Under the pieces are notes generated by a model. The model was given only the letters and a program-made list of their open reading frames with translations. It was not told the DNA's origin and searched no databases. A program made the translations under genes and the position numbers. Below are positions 9,129 through 21,300 of a stretch of DNA of 23,488 bases, piece after piece; position 1 is the first letter of the stretch; each line of letters begins with the position of its first letter. The DNA comes from Schoenoplectus triqueter (Eukaryota; Streptophyta; Magnoliopsida; Poales; Cyperaceae). Where the stretch lies: contig CAXKVV010000629.1 of assembly GCA_964058805.1 (NCBI GenBank), forward strand, positions 1-23,488. The letters run 5' to 3'.

Positions 9129-10033
9129 AACTAACATGCCAATTTCCTTCATTTTTTATATTAACTTTAAAAATACATGTGCCAGCACCGAGTATATAGT
9201 ATATTGAAATTCAGAGATATTGGGACACAAAATGTCAAAAGTCAAAAGCATTCTTTTTTTTTCCTTTTCAAAATGTAAATGCCGGAAATTAAAATGACAT
9301 ATGATGCACAGCAAAGATTTTCTCATTCGCCAAGCAATACAAAAGGAAATTAATTCAGTTCATTTATTTTTTGAAGCCCTTCCTAATCCTATTACGCAGT
9401 GGAGAATCTATCCTTTATTTTGACGTGGATTTGTATATTTCATAATTAAACTATTTTGTTTTTGTGATAAATTGTAGCATTATTACAAGTTTATCTAGAA
9501 TAAGTCTTTTTCTTTATGGCGCACGGCAAAGTATATATCCAACTATGGGAACAAATTCTCAAATCTTATGATATAGCACGGTACATATGCAACTCACTTT
9601 CAGATGAAAGTATGGAATATTAAGTTATATTGGACAACCTTACAATGACAGGAGCAAACTAGGGTTCCAATCAGCATCATCACTATATCTAGAACTTTCT
9701 TTCCTATGATCAAGTTACATATATACGATTTGCATATATATCCAGCAATATTAATTTACACTAATTAGATTATCTCCGTCCCAATTGTATATAATTTAGC
9801 AAACTTGTTCAATTGAAAAGTTTAGTTGAAATGCCATATTATCAATTGTAATTTATTCACATGCATCTCCATATATTTCAGAAATGCCTTAGATTGTTTT
9901 CTCCACCAATTAGATATTATCATATGTGAAAGAACAAACAATTGCAAGAATGAACACATCTAAAAATTAACATGCAGAAAGTTACTAAATTGGTGTTTAG
10001 TTTATATATTTTTGTTTTGACACTATATTCTAA
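9129..10033. other. AT-rich intergenic DNA
   Basis: I see no gene, tRNA or clear repeat. A CAGCATCATCA string near 9675 resembles part of a miR172 target but lacks the rest of the site. Confidence 0.4.
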
Positions 10034-10147
10034 ATTTTTTTGGTTTATAGTTTTTTCTGGACAGGAACTAGAGATGATCTAGAGCATCTTTTCCGTCAAG
10101 ATGTCATTGTTTTGGATAAAGATCAAGATGAAAGTGAGATTATATGA
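10034..10147 (+). pseudogene. possible isolated exon or gene fragment
   Basis: A short open frame ends at TGA 10145-10147 and reads FWTGTRDDLEHLFRQDVIVL followed by an acidic tail (DKDQDESEII). The charged, balanced composition is unlike surrounding low-complexity frames, and a CAG acceptor-like site (10062-10064) precedes the better part. There is no ATG or neighbouring exon. It may be a last-exon remnant or chance; I do not recognise the family. Confidence 0.15.
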
Positions 10148-10471
10148 ATTCTGGTATGTGACGATTGTAATGTTTTGTTATATGTTGATGTTTTTGGACT
10201 AGTCATTTTTTTTAAATTTGTATGTTTAGGAGATTGATTGTTAGTTAGTTGATGCTATTTTGGTCGAAAATGTATTAAATTAACTTAATTTGAAAATTTA
10301 TTTATAAAGCGATTAGAGTTGCGTCGTTTAAAATTCGAAATATTTGGTGAATGGCTAAATGTTTTAAATCAGCTCAAATTTGATAACATTCTATTTGAGC
10401 AAAAAAAAATAGCATCTATTGAATTGAAAATTTAGTTTAAACAATATATTTCAAGATATTGAATAAATGCA

Positions 10472-10472
10472 A

Positions 10473-10509
<37 letters not shown>
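10472..10509. repeat. compound (AT)n(GA)n microsatellite
   Basis: About ten AT units (10472-10492) are followed by about eight AG units. It abuts the left side of the inverted-repeat element at 10517. Confidence 0.9.
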
Positions 10510-10516
10510 ATTTGTC

Positions 10517-10866
10517 TATTTTGCTTCTAGTAGCACTTTGGCCGAAACATTACCATTCTAAATTTTAATTTTTCATGATCAAAATTTTAATTTAAGTAGC
10601 TCAATAAAATTTTTATATCATAATCTTATAGAATACTATTTTTATCGTATTTGACATTAATTTACTATACTTAATGATTTTAAAAAGATAGCTCTAAAAT
10701 GATAAAAAAATAATAAAGGTTGTATGTTAAAAATATTTACTTTCTAAAAATAGTATTCTACAAGATTATGATATAAATATTTTATTGAGCTACTTAAATT
10801 AAAATTTCGAGTATGAAAAATTAAAATTTGGACTAGTAACGTTTCAGCCGAAATGTTACTAGAAGC

Positions 10867-10872
<6 letters not shown>
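10517..10872. mobile_element. MITE with arms of about 125 bp and subterminal palindromes
   Basis: The left arm (10517-10641) and the reverse complement of the right arm (about 10748-10872) match over about 125 bp. Shared strings include TTTAATTTAAGTAGCTCAAT, TATCATAATCTT and GAATACTATTTTT, so the transcript or single strand would fold into a long hairpin. Each end carries an internal palindrome of about 26-28 bp centred on GGCCGAAA/TTTCGGCC: 10528-10555 on the left and 10834-10861 on the right. The candidate target duplication is TA (10517-10518 and 10871-10872), which would fit a Tc1/mariner-type MITE, but TA is uninformative next to an (AT)n run. There is no coding capacity. Confidence 0.75.

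Positions 10873-10907
<35 letters not shown>
10869..10907. repeat. (AT)n microsatellite
   Basis: About 18 TA units directly follow the right end of the MITE, mirroring the (AT)n(GA)n run on its left side. Confidence 0.9.
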
Positions 10908-10908
<1 letters not shown>

Positions 10909-12857
10909 GTTGGATGTATTCTGGAGTTATTTATATGTTAATTATTTCTAGAATATTCATTGCAACATGCAAAACATATTTTAATGTTAGACACGGTTAG
11001 GTAAAGCATCTGTATTGACATGATCCATAAATAATGTCAGAGATCGCTTTTTATGAAAATCTAGTGCCCGTATTGAACAAGTCTACTAGGCAAGCTATAT
11101 CCAGAACCAGAAGGTACTATTAGCACAAATTAATTAATAAATAATTAATTAAACAAAAAATATCCAAGAATCTGCATCTACATTTGATGATGATTTTTTT
11201 ATTGGTTAAGAAACGTGAGATATATATATACGCAAGTTATGGGGTTCAAAGTTCCTAGATTGGCTTAATCCGTTATGCAAACAAGATTTTGTCAAAAGAA
11301 ATTAAGATTGGAAGCATCAGAAAAAGCAAAGTACACTGCGGTTGTTGTCAAGAAATCAAAATAGTGAATTTCATTTTCTTCCACTTTTAGGCAAAAGATG
11401 CTCCGTTAACTTCATTAGTTTGCTAACTAGCCAAGGAATTTCAGGTTATTTCCACTAAGTGGTACCAGCAAAATATTCTTTAATATAAAATTATTAATAT
11501 ACCCAAAATAGAATAAAAATTAAATTGTGATGCTTGATAAAATTTATCTTATTACAACTTTCATACGAATTCAAAATATCATCCTCAGCAACTTCAAATG
11601 TTGTGCAATGTTGCATCCTTGATGAAGAAATATACCCAAGAAAAAGATGTTGATGTATATGATTGTGAACTAATTCAACAAAGACTACATTCATTGATAT
11701 TTACTACCAGCCGACACAAGCTCTAGAACCCATGATTCATTTGACTCTCTATGAAAGATTATTGCAGATTCAAAACAACTCAAAAATTTCTTATAAGTAT
11801 TCAAAATTTGAATATTTTTAATCCCATCTTAACTTCTTCTTTTTTTCGTAATTTCGTCCCCCCATTTAGTATCGAGTACTGAAGAAATCATCCAAGGCAC
11901 CCGAACTTGAAGCAACAAGTTGCCTGAAATTATTATATCGTTGTGTTTTTGTTTAATTTTTTTTTGTAAATGTAGATTTTTAATATTAGAACTCTTGTAT
12001 TTTGTAATTTCGAAGTTCTAGGTTCAAAATCCGAATTTGAGAGCCCTCTATAAACAATTAAATTTGGACGACTTTTCCCTCGTCTTTATCTAAAAAAAAT
12101 CTTGTAATTTGCAAATTTTATTTGTCTCAATAAAACTTTCAGTTGGTAAACTTTTTACCCTCGTGGGGATTAATTGAGCAACATTAATTATCAATCTAGA
12201 CTTAACAGTAGAGAATATTTTTTCCTGTAATTATAGAATAAAGCTGTTGTAATTTTTTATTTTCTAATTATATTATCAGTTAGTAATTTTTATTAGTTGG
12301 TGGGATTAATTAACCGAGGCAAATATTCTCCTTCTAGAGTGTTTCGTTTTTCATATTCTTAAATAAATTGGCAGGACCAACTATTGACCTTTCATGTAAA
12401 TGGAATATGATCTTAGTTTGAAACAACTTTGGGCTTTTGCGGAACTTGGAAATAGAGGCTGCCTAAACAATCATGCTTTTTTTTCTCGAATCATATTTTT
12501 TATGAAAGGGCTAGGAATTTTTTCTTCAAAGTATTTGTAAGACTTGTATTGTAGTCAACGATTTGAAAGAGAACATTATCAAATTTGTGGCTTCTAGACT
12601 TGTATTGTTTTTTTTTTGATAGAAGAAGCTCTTAAATTTCATAAATATTCATAAAAAATTCTCATCTAAATTTTAAATCTGTAACGAGTACATTATCTTT
12701 TGTCACTAATCCAAAACTTACATTATAGTCATTACATACTTTTAATAGTTGGGAATACTTTAATTTATTGAAATATGTTTTTTCCCTAAATTTTCCTCTT
12801 TATTGTCATTTCATAAGATAATGTCTTTCCCTAAATTTGTTCTCTACTACATATGGG
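10908..12857. other. AT-rich intergenic DNA
   Basis: No gene is supported. The minus-strand open frame at 11494-11694 has no recognisable motif. A GGTTCAAAATCC string at 12031-12042 resembles a tRNA B-box, as in SINE remnants, but has no A-box at the right distance. Confidence 0.4.
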
Positions 12858-13853
12858 GACAGTACCTCTAAAATTTTAAAATTATCAAAATATCACCCAA
12901 ATTTTATTTTTACTCTAGTATCACTTTAAAATCATTTTAATGATCAAAATATGATCAATAATTTATATTTCTAATTATATCCATACCTATCCATCACAAC
13001 CCCCGATCCCCAGCACAACAAAGCCCAATGAAGTTGACCTAAATCTAGATTCAGACGCTGCCCACTGAAAGGTAGCTCCACCTATTTGCCAGAACTTGGT
13101 GGTTTAAATCTTCAATACCTCTTCGTCTCTCTCTCCTTTTCTTATTTTCATCTATGACTTCTCCATTTCAATTTCTCATTATCAATTACACTCTCCTATG
13201 TTTTATCATCTCGCATTTTATAATCCATGAAATGAGGCGCTGAACCAGTCAAAAAGTTACATATCATATCATTTGCACTTTTGGAGTCAAAAAATCTAAA
13301 AAAAAAGTTGTTATTTATAAACAGCATTAAATGAGCGCTGAAGCAGGAAGTAGATAGGCTGAAGATGGCAACAGGAGAACTGTCAAAATCCAAGTGAAAC
13401 ATTTAATTTTGGAAGGCAACACATCCCCTCTTTCAACCATCCATCCTCCTTGTTTGCTTTGTCAGAAGGTCAAGTGCAACAGCAGCAACCACACCAAAGC
13501 CAGCAGCAGCACAACCACAGTACCCAATCATTCCCCCGATTCCACCATCAGTCTCTATTCCACAACCCCAATTCCTTGCCTGACATGATGCACCAAGAAT
13601 CAATTGGTCGGTTGCAAGGATATAAGCAAGGGGCCTGCTGTTGTGGTAAAATCTGACAATCAATTTGTTTTGGTTTGTTCTAAGTGTTGTAATTTATATT
13701 GGGGTCCACTAGGTTGGGGTTGGGGGTGGGATGGATATAATTCAAAATATTAATTATTGATGATAATTAAAATAATTTTGAAGTGACATTAAAACAATAA
13801 TGAATTTTAAGGTGGCATTTAAAATTTTTTGAAGCTGTTAGAGTTGCACAGAT
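12858..13853. mobile_element. inverted-repeat element of about 1 kb, Pack-MULE-like
   Basis: The left arm (about 12858-13017) and the reverse complement of the right arm (about 13695-13853) align over about 150 bp. Examples, left against right, are ACAGTACCTCTAAAATTTT with ACAGCTTCAAAAAATTTT, TATCACTTTAAAATCATTTT with TGTCACTTCAAAATTATTTT, GATCAATAATTTATATTT with CATCAATAATTAATATTT, and AATTATATCCAT in both, followed by C-rich tracts. The interior (13018-13694) is markedly less AT-rich and contains a coding-like open segment. Long arms around gene-like cargo are the pattern of Pack-MULEs. No transposase is present. The outer borders are uncertain by about 15 bp and I see no clear 9-bp target duplication. 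Confidence 0.55.
13363..13656 (+). pseudogene. Gln/His-rich coding-like fragment carried inside the inverted-repeat element
   Basis: After a TGA at 13360-13362 the frame stays open for 97 codons to TGA 13654-13656. It reads RWQQENCQNPSETFNFGRQH first, then FNHPSSLFALSEGQVQQQQP, then a Q/H-rich stretch, FPRFHHQSLFHNPNSLPDMM, and ends GYKQGACCCGKI. Composition (Q, H, S, P, N, with spaced F/L) is like the disordered part of a plant transcription factor, and codons mix CAG and CAA rather than forming one simple repeat. There is no in-frame ATG near the start and no folded domain, so it is best read as a captured exon piece. The source gene is not recognised. Overlapping open frames at 13394-13588 (+) and 13433-13663 (-) are taken as shadows. 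Confidence 0.35.
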
Positions 13854-16800
13854 ATAATTTTCCCTTCTTTTTATGGTTAATTAGCTTGTTTCATCATCCA
13901 TTGTGCTGAGAAGGAAATTAAGGCTAGGTTCAGAATAGAGCCATTTTTGGACCGTGCAATGTGCATGGAAATAATTGGAAAAGTACATCTGATCAGATTG
14001 ATAGGAAACCAGTTTTATTGTTAACATGGACCATAAGCAATACATTATGAGCATAAGATAGCCACATTGGTGGATTTTATTCGAATTTATTAAAAATTTA
14101 CGGGAGATCAGTAGTTAAATAATTTTGGCTACAACAGTGATAAGTTTTGTGTTAGAAATCCAGGCCTTATTATAAGAGAGAGAATAAGAAAGGTGTATAT
14201 ATATGTTTGTTCAAGAATTATTCTGATCTATATGCTCTTGTGTGTAGGATAATTAGTAAGTCCTTAGTATGATTTTTGTTAGGAGAAATGTAATAAATAT
14301 GGGTCATTAACATGAGTTAATGAGTCATTACATTACATGTCTGATCATGATATTAATCAGGTATAACTGTAGATTTATTGAGCATTTATGATCTAATAAT
14401 GGTCATATTCAAGATCAATGTCAAGTTATTCTTGAGCTCAGAAATGTCCAGCTCAAAAATATTTTGAGATAATTCGTTGGTGGATTTATACAGACTTTAT
14501 AAAGTTTGCGCAAGAAATATCTTAAGACTATAAATGTTCAACCTCAATTTACAGTTGATTAGACTTCTGAGAATATAGTCATATCATACAATAGTACTAT
14601 CAAAAGATCAATATTACGTTATTCAAAAATACAAAAATAGGTGCAAAGAATGCGTAAATTTATCAATATTTGATGGATGAAGCTATTTACCTAATTCCCT
14701 GCTCAGTACTCTTTTTTGTTATTTTTTTAAATGGCCAGAAATTACACATTTAATACTAAAATAAGTCTCAATCAGTCAGTTTTATCTTGTAAAGCTACGA
14801 TTCATAAAGTATAGAAGAATTTCTTCGAAATAACGGAAGTAGAGCAGAAATTATGAACCAAGAGAAGCTATCCATATGTAAAGCAAGGCACGTGTCGGTC
14901 ACGTGAGATAAGGGCTTCTAAGGGATTCTCATCTAATTAACATATAAAAATGTATGGAATAAATACCTTTTTCCCAAGCACCCCAACTTTTTACATTCTT
15001 TTTCTCAATTTAGGTGAGGGGAATTGATCCATTTTCTCCTATCTTAGGCGGATTTGTTCTCTTTGTTAGGCTTTTTTTCGGCTATGAATATAAACCATAC
15101 TCGCTTTTAAACGACTTAAAAAATATATCTCTTATGAATACATGAAAGAGAAGCATAGATGTCTCAATGTCTGATAAATCAGATACAATAAATGATAGTA
15201 TCACGATAATTGCGTTTTTGCACTTGGTTTGTTAATTTCATTTTAACTAATCATATTAGTGCAATATCCTGAGCCAGCTAGACCAAGATTTCAGACATTT
15301 TCAATTATCATGAATGAATTTTCTACCAGGAACATATAAAATAATCCAGCAAATTTATCAGGTATTAGTTATATCAAAATTAAATGAAATTACTCTTTCA
15401 TTCATGATGATATATTTTAGTATTTTAGTTCACATATTATGCCTTCTAGGATTGTTCTTCGGTTTTCACCAGAAGTAAAAATATAAATCGGTGAAAATTT
15501 TAATTTCATAAATTCATAAAACCAAAAGATATTATATAATAAAAAAAACACTATTAATTATGTGAAAATTGATTATAGAAAATTAAAAGGTCACGATAAT
15601 TGCTAATAAATGCTCATGCGGTTTCAATGTTGTGACTCATTGTATTATTTAAAAAGAATCATAGAGCATTATAGATTAATTACTAACAATCAAATTTTTA
15701 ATACATAAAAGGATTAAAATTTTAAACTTTTTAAGTATGTTAATCATCATTCTTGTCCATAATTGATTTGTTTAAATCTTTTCATCTACTTAAATCCAAT
15801 GATTCATATATAATTTTTCTCTCTACTCATTTAAAATATATGAGTGAGATATACTTGAGGTGAAATTTATCTCTTAACTTTGATCTATTTTTTTAGAATT
15901 ATTCTTTAAAGTTTATCACATTTAATTATATTATTATTATACATCTTTAATATTAAAAAAATATGTCCAAATTTTTCTTAATGTGAAATTTTTATTGAAT
16001 ATATTTTATAATTTTATATTTTAGTTATTTATTTAAAAACTTTTTTTGTGAGAATGAAGTCTGAGTTACACCTTAGAAGTTAATAGTGAAAATGATTCTA
16101 AATGCTCGAGACTCAACACTTTTTCTTTCTAGTAATTATCGTTGTGGGGATAAATTCTAGAGTTGGGATAGCATACAAATATTTTTATACATCTCATATA
16201 TAAATGGTTCAGATTTTAATTTATCTTGTCAAGAATTTAAATTCAATTTGCTCGATAAATTTATTTATGTTTAAGATTTTAAATATTTTTTTTGAAAATT
16301 TTAAATGATGAGCCGATTTGATATACTACACAAATCATTTTTTTTATTTATACCCAAATAAAAATAGTTAAAAAATATTAAAAATAGTAGTTTATATATT
16401 CTAACAGATTTAGATTGTAAAATTTATTAAGTCACTTGAATTTAATTTTTCACACATAGTAAAATAAAATTATTTAGACAATTTGTGTTTCGGACGATAT
16501 ACAAGTCCTTGTATGATTGCCAAATCTAAATCTGATTCGATCCAAAAATAAAAAAGAAATCGTTGTATCCAATCTGACTCAATCGAAAGTCAAATTAATT
16601 TGAATATGAACCAATCAATTAGAGACGAATCAAGAGCCGAACATGTTTCAAAGTGTGAGAATTCGAAAGTTTACCTGACAATGACTCGATTGGTAATATT
16701 AATTCATGAATTATTGCCTAAGTAGAATTGATGATTTAATCCATCCGATCGACACAATCAAAACAAGAACTGATCACCTCCTGAGTGCCACATTGGATGT

Positions 16801-17660
16801 AACAAATCTAATGCAATTCCCAAAATTAAAATGAATAATTAATGACATGATTAAAAATGAATAATTAATATGGAAGCCGACTCAACCTCATAGGTGTCTC
16901 GACAATTATTTGATATCAATTCTTGTCAATCCAATCCGATTTATCTAGTTGCTATCTATATATGCGCATCAATGTTTACTTAGTGAATCATCAACCATTT
17001 ATATAGAATATTTTTTTTTTACCTTTCTTTCTCATTGGTCCACAGAATTTTAGCAATAGTTACCTTGATCGAGACCTCTTAAACGTATATAGCAGTACAG
17101 ATATCATTCCCATAAACTTTTTTTTACTGTACTTTTAGATCGACGTGTGGAATCGAAGTGGATGGCGGTTTCTTCCCTTTAAATTGTAGTAATTAAATAC
17201 CGGGCTTAATGCATGAGAGCTATGTCTTTTTAAAAAATAATTATTATTATCAATTTATCAATAACATTTTTTTTGGTAATAATTATTCTACTACTTCAAA
17301 ACAATGAATGTATTAAAGATAGAAGAATTATTCAATATTATAATATGTTCAATATATTAATTTACCTATCTCTAAATTATCCTTGTTTCTCAAATCCCTT
17401 TATTTTCTTTTTGAAATATTATGATATCTAAAATTAATCACCACTAGTATTAAAAATAAAACATTGTTTGGCGGACATATCCAAAGCCCCTCTCCTATCA
17501 AAGCTAAAAATTGTCCCTTCTACTATAAATCTATTAGTGATCGAAACCGAGCGGTTTGGATTGTTTATACTGCCTATTTCTTCAATCAGAGGATAATATC
17601 ATAATTAAGAACTCTCCCCTCTTTCGCCAAAAAAAAACACATATCCTCCCCTCGCAAATT
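13854..17660. other. long AT-rich intergenic stretch
   Basis: No open frame with coding character, no RNA gene and no paired repeat arms were found. The one notable local signal is the G-box pair at 14889-14905. The stretch 16480-16930 is somewhat richer in CG-containing words and may be old transposon debris, but I cannot place it. Confidence 0.4.
14889..14905. promoter_or_regulatory. pair of G-boxes spaced 11 bp
   Basis: CACGTG occurs at 14889-14894 and again at 14900-14905, 11 bp start to start, about one helical turn. The first reads CACGTGTC, which also fits the ABA-response element core ACGTGTC. The second is followed by AGATAAGG, a GATA-type motif. Plant bZIP and bHLH factors bind such sites. 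No gene start is recognisable within about 1 kb on either side, so function is unsupported. Confidence 0.35.
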
Positions 17661-17661
17661 A

Positions 17662-17795
<134 letters not shown>

Positions 17796-17894
17796 CAGAA
17801 TGAAGTGAATACCCACAGATAATGTAGTATTACATCCAACTGATTAAATTATTTTTTATCGCTGAAAAGTTTTCCTTTCTGACAAAATAATTTT

Positions 17895-17920
17895 CATATC
17901 ATATCATATCATATCATATC
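17895..17920. repeat. (ATATC)n short tandem repeat, five units
   Basis: A C followed by five perfect ATATC units, 26 bp in all, lies about 100 bp after the AAT microsatellite. Confidence 0.95.
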
Positions 17921-20900
17921 TCAAACCTTTCTTGCTCACGCTCTGCCATTAATTATTTGCAACACATAGTTTTGACCCAGAATTTTATTGACTAATGTAG
18001 ACTAATTTTTTTAAATAAATTAATAACTTTATTCGTTTTTTTGGGCAAAATATCGATGAACACTGCAAAATGAATTTTTATCAACTAATTGCTCTGAAAG
18101 AATAATTTACAGCTACTGATTATATTGATTTAAATATAAATTAAGCACGTTAACTATTTCTATTCTCTTCCACTCGGAGGTTTTATAAGTTCTAAGACAA
18201 AGCTATATATATTGGAGGTAATATATAACTAATATCTAGTGCTAGTGCACATCATTATTCTCAAAATATATATGGATGGTTGATGCTAGAAAAGCAGGGG
18301 CTCCCAAATCAATACACTTCTCAAACTTTTTTTCTTATGAAGTGATCAATTTGTACTGCACGTTGTTCCCAGTTGCACAGTTATCAATATTAATTTAATA
18401 ATTTTTCGACCAGCGGAGCCCAAAATTTTTATTTTGAAAACAATAATTTTATATTATGTTCCGTAAAAATAACAACTAAGTTTCAATAATACAAGGACCT
18501 TACTTTTCAGATGCAGCGATTTAATGACAATATATTGACAATGATTTGTCGAAAATATCAAATGAAATTGGAATCTAAAAGGTAACTTTATAACTATAGT
18601 CGGACACAATTTTATTATTAAATATACAGAAACGTAATTATTTATAATTTGTAACAGACGAATAACATTTTTCTCTGTACCTAAAGACATCTCTTTCTCC
18701 GGCACTGCCGCCAGGAATTGTTGTTTTTTTTTTCTAAAAAAAATCATTTTAATTAGGTAAAATATATTTGGGAAGGGTACACATTAATTTGCCTCTTAGA
18801 AATTAAATTAGAGGGGGGAAGGTGGCTGAGTACAAAGTGGCATATTAACTTTTCCAAACCCTAGGGGATCCCGCAAAAGTTATATTTGTTAGTAATGATG
18901 ATTATATGGCCCATGAATTAAGAAAAGGTGGAGAATATTGCAAATACATGATAATATATATTAAGCAATGGAATTATCCTTTAAACGCTAGGATAATCTC
19001 TGTGTTTGGAGCTTGCAGATCAAGAAATCACTTACGTTTCTGTCTTTGCTTGTGCTGCTTTTGTTTCATATCTGATTTTCCTTGGAAGTGTTCGATCTCA
19101 TTTATTCCTGCTTAAAGACACGGATAAATAATTGGAAAAAGAAAGTTTTAATTAAGTATATATTGTCAAAAATATGGCTTTGCATACATCTAGGGTATAT
19201 TTAACATTTGTTAATTATGATATATATATGTTTAAAAAAATGTTATTTCAATGAAATTCTTTTTGTATGTTTTCTAATTACTTGGAAACGATTTGGGTAT
19301 ATTTAAAACACGTTTACTTTTTTATCAAATTTATTTAAACTTTTTTTACAGTAGAGTTCTAATAGTTTTATGATGAATGACCAATTTAATATCATTTTGA
19401 GTCAAATTAATTTGATATGTGAGTTCTAACATATTGATAGAGACTTATATTTTTATTTGATATATGTTTTTCAAATAACGTATCATATATAGAACTACAT
19501 GTAACACATAAAGAAAAAAATATTTATGGACTTATTATAAACTGCAAAAATTCATCTATTATATATTTCTTTAATAAAAAAAGGGTCTTGAAATATTCTT
19601 TAATCTGTCATGATAAAAGAAATAGAATGTTAGACGTACAGACTTGATCAGTATGTGCAGTAAATTAAACGTTTTCTGGCATATATAGTTAGCTGTCAGA
19701 ATTTTTTTTAGATGAAAAAAATATGAAAACTGGACCTTCCAGCTTTAAATATTTAGATGGAATTTTTTTTTTGTTTAATTTTGAATCCGAATTCCTCGCT
19801 CAATGAGTATTGTTAATTAGCCAGTACTAAACCCACCAGTATTTATGATCCAGCAGGAGATGAAAGAACAAAAGGAGCTAGGAAGCCTCAAAGCGCTGAA
19901 TTTGGCACCTGATCCATTAACTGTTCACTTAATGGGATATATTTCTAATTGGTTTAATTTTAATCAGCCTGAAATTACGTACGTACTATATATCTTAATA
20001 TTAATATATTATTTAGAGGTGATAAGCGAACAGGTAATGCAAACGCTGTCAATATTTGGAGGCGACTTGCGAGTATTTCTCGTGAAGCTGCCAGTACATC
20101 ACCTAATTGATTCTCTTCTAAATTATATATATAGTCTGAAAGTCATGTTTGAAATATCGAAACTTTTGAAAGTTGGCATCTAAATGCTTTCTACGGTCTC
20201 ATGCCCGCTTTTACCTTTGGCTAGAGAGACACGTCTATGTTGGCAATTGGTTCATATTGACAAGGAAATAAATCTTCAAGTTGCTACGTACATACTTGAT
20301 ATGTATCTCCTTTTTGGCGTACACAAACTTATTCAAAATATCATTGCAATTCGTTGACTTGATCTAATTTTGTGATTTTTTTTATTTTACATTTAATCTA
20401 TGTACGTATGTTTAAAATATTCAAGTAAAAGAGCTAATTAATTAAAATAGTTTTTTGGTTAAAAGATACATTAATTGAACAAACTGCATACTAATTAACG
20501 TACGTAACAAAGATGTAGAAGAGCAAACAAATTTTCCAACCCATCTATACATTTGAGACAGATAATATTATCATCATAATATCTCAGGAATATAAATGTA
20601 TTTTTCAACTCATGTCAGAGATGATGACATGACAAAGAAATAGGATTTTTTTCATTCATTCGTCCTAATTAATTAAATTTCATAATTTTACTCGAAAAAA
20701 TAAATTTCATAATTAGCTAATCTTGGATTCCTAGAATTATTTTTGATTTAAACAGGTAATGCAATATATAACAGTTTATTTTATGACATGCAATGCAATA
20801 AACTGAACCGAGGAAAAAAAAATACAATAGATTGTAAAATATAATAGTTTCTTTTTAAAATGGTAAGTACGATGATTAGTTCAGCAAGAATGACACTACC

Positions 20901-21300
20901 TTAATTATAAAGCACAGTTTTTAAAATGGATGCAGTTATACCGAAATTATCCATGCAACTGTTGCATTTTCTTTTAGTGTGAGACAAATGATACATTGGT
21001 TATTGGTACATGATCATGAATTAATATATATATACTTATGTATATATGATATATCTATGGATGAATATGTCAAGCATACGTTTCTCCTGAAGGGAATGCC
21101 ACACTGATAGCTTATCCCTATGGAATCCATAGACTCTCTTCTCTCTCCCCCTACAAGCCGTCAATTTTTATTGTGGGGAGAGCTTATGTGATTCCGTACG
21201 GATATTGCGCTAATTGCACAATGTATTCGCGTTGTCTTTCACATATATATTCCGATTTTACGTCCAATAACAAAAGAACAATATATGTTAAAATCCGTTT
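17921..21300. other. intergenic DNA upstream of the FPF1-like gene
   Basis: No gene can be supported. Plus-strand frames at 18906-19115 and 19845-20183 and a minus-strand frame at 18454-18747 lack domains. The first part of the 19845 frame (MIQQEMKEQKELGSLKALNL) has a helical, charged look but runs into low-complexity sequence. At 20083-20094 is TGAAGCTGCCAG, the first twelve bases of miR167, without the rest of the miRNA. A short imperfect duplication of AAATTTCATAATT lies near 20676-20720. Confidence 0.35.

Noticed and set aside
9670..9690. CAGCATCATCA as a miR172 site or precursor
   Set aside because: Only eleven bases match; the seed side and any precursor arm are missing.
12028..12045. 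tRNA/SINE B-box-like GGTTCAAAATCC
   Set aside because: It has one extra base, no A-box at proper spacing and no cloverleaf.
13433..13663. Minus-strand frame opposite the Gln/His-rich fragment
   Set aside because: It is the antisense of a CAG/CAA-rich stretch, which gives Ala/Gly/Val-rich shadows.
19845..20183. 112-codon plus-strand frame
   Set aside because: The first 30 residues look plausible but the rest is low-complexity Ile/Leu/Tyr sequence with no domain, and no promoter is apparent.
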